A program made the position numbers and the translations under genes. Of a stretch of DNA of 64,000 bases, positions 63,639 to 64,000 are shown piece by piece. Location of the stretch: NCBI RefSeq assembly GCF_014831675.1, contig NZ_VJXY01000030.1:1-64000 (forward strand). Direction: 5' to 3'. The DNA is from Komarekiella delphini-convector SJRDD-AB1. Its GTDB lineage: Bacteria; Cyanobacteriota; Cyanobacteriia; Cyanobacteriales; Nostocaceae. Position 1 is the stretch's first letter. The number at the start of each line of letters is the position of its first letter. The notes below the pieces were generated by a model. That model was not told where the DNA came from. It saw only the letters and a list, made by a program, of their open reading frames with translations, and searched no databases.

Positions 63639-64000
63639 TTACTTCTCTAATTGTGCCAACTTCTTCTGAGCATACTCCCGCACTTGCTCATCTGGGTCAT
63701 TTTTGGCTCTGTCGCGTAACATTGGTAAAGTCTGGGGATGCTGAGGAAATTGCTTGATAATTATCTCTAGTGCAATGCGCCGAGGGTTGGGGTTATAGGG
63801 AGGATCATGGCTATCCTTAAAGGAGTCATCAACGGCGCACTGGTAGTAGATGTCAAACAAATCAGCATAATATTTAAAGTGTTTAGCTAATTCTTCGACT
63901 GCTACACGTCGCACATACCAGTTATCATCCTGGGTAGCGCGTTCTTTGAGGATGGATTTAGTGTCGGGATCATCTTTGAAATTTTGAGCTAATTCTTCTA
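63639..64000 (-). CDS. C-terminus of a HEAT-repeat protein, continuing beyond the window
   Basis: The frame is open to the window edge. Visible part: EELAQNFKDDPDTKSILKER, then two HEAT-like helical pairs (VRRVAVEELAKHFKYYADLF, PRRIALEIIIKQFPQHPQTL) and the closing LRDRAKNDPDEQVREYAQKK. In Nostocales this type of C-terminus often belongs to large NACHT/STAND ATPases with HEAT repeats, some of which are antiviral; the N-terminal part is outside the window, so that is only a possibility. It is the first visible gene of the minus-strand TA cluster, 15 bp before relB-like. Confidence 0.8.
   Translation of the reverse strand, partial: EELAQNFKDDPDTKSILKERATQDDNWYVRRVAVEELAKHFKYYADLFDIYYQCAVDDSFKDSHDPPYNPNPRRIALEIIIKQFPQHPQTLPMLRDRAKNDPDEQVREYAQKKLAQLEK

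Overview
The window looks like chromosomal DNA of a filamentous, probably heterocyst-forming cyanobacterium (order Nostocales). Visible reasons: very many GCGATCGC (HIP1) octamers; heptamer-type short tandem repeats (variants of TTGTCAT/AATGACC) between genes; cyanobacterial marker genes (gap2, ictB-like, a CYP38/TLP40-type cyclophilin, efp-accB, cyanoexosortase A); and a nif accessory cluster with the gene order known from Anabaena/Nostoc (nifP/cysE, an Asr1405-type gene, a DUF2949 gene, nifV, nifZ, nifT). The genus cannot be fixed from what is here. No rRNA, tRNA, CRISPR array, transposase or phage gene was recognised.

Layout. 1-8.2 kb: a minus-strand block with a secreted trypsin-like protease, two paralogous exported TPR-CHAT (caspase-like) proteins and, between them, a VapBC-type toxin-antitoxin pair. 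8.2-10.2 kb: CsbD stress protein, a decayed small gene and an unrecognised protein built from five gapless 19-residue GxRPI repeats. 10.4-18.7 kb: uvrB, a dead Uma2 gene, an orphan pstS, a TPR protein, a MEKHLA-domain protein, an intact Uma2 gene, an ACP phosphodiesterase homologue carrying an in-frame repeat insertion, and tandem rhomboid proteases. 18.9-31.9 kb: exopolysaccharide/protein sorting region (Wzc/GumC-like, Wza-like with an internal duplication, cyanoexosortase A and its partner, DegT sugar aminotransferase, a pseudo-histidine kinase, IctB/O-antigen ligase-like protein, a WGxxGxxG protein), interrupted by a DUF3237 fragment and a frameshifted F420/NADP-type reductase. 32-49 kb: housekeeping (smpB, response regulator, LMW phosphatase, ybaB, murB-murC, nadD, gap2, thiL, cyclophilin, efp-accB, ArsR regulator, GerMN protein, proS, acyltransferase). 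49.4-55.4 kb: a branching-type glycosyltransferase, a dead Uma2 gene, then the nif accessory operon with a possible 39-residue membrane ORF. 55.4-64 kb: accessory DNA with two related 42-bp tandem arrays, each next to a palindrome and to a copy (one truncated) of the same unknown gene; a WD40 Ser/Thr kinase; several toxin-antitoxin modules (DUF433/DUF5615, orphan Phd, RelBE, HicB and a dead HicA-HicB pair); an Rpn/DUF2887-like nuclease; an HNH nuclease pair; and the C-terminus of a HEAT-repeat protein leaving the window.

Most unusual signals: (i) paired exported CHAT proteins with a co-directional secreted trypsin-like protease; (ii) the GxRPI repeat protein; (iii) a histidine kinase-shaped protein without phospho-acceptor His or ATP-binding boxes; (iv) short dispersed or low-complexity repeats apparently inserted in frame in three housekeeping genes; (v) the duplicated array-palindrome-gene cassette; (vi) a small unannotated ORF inside the nif operon. 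Domain names come from family knowledge applied by eye; no database search was run.
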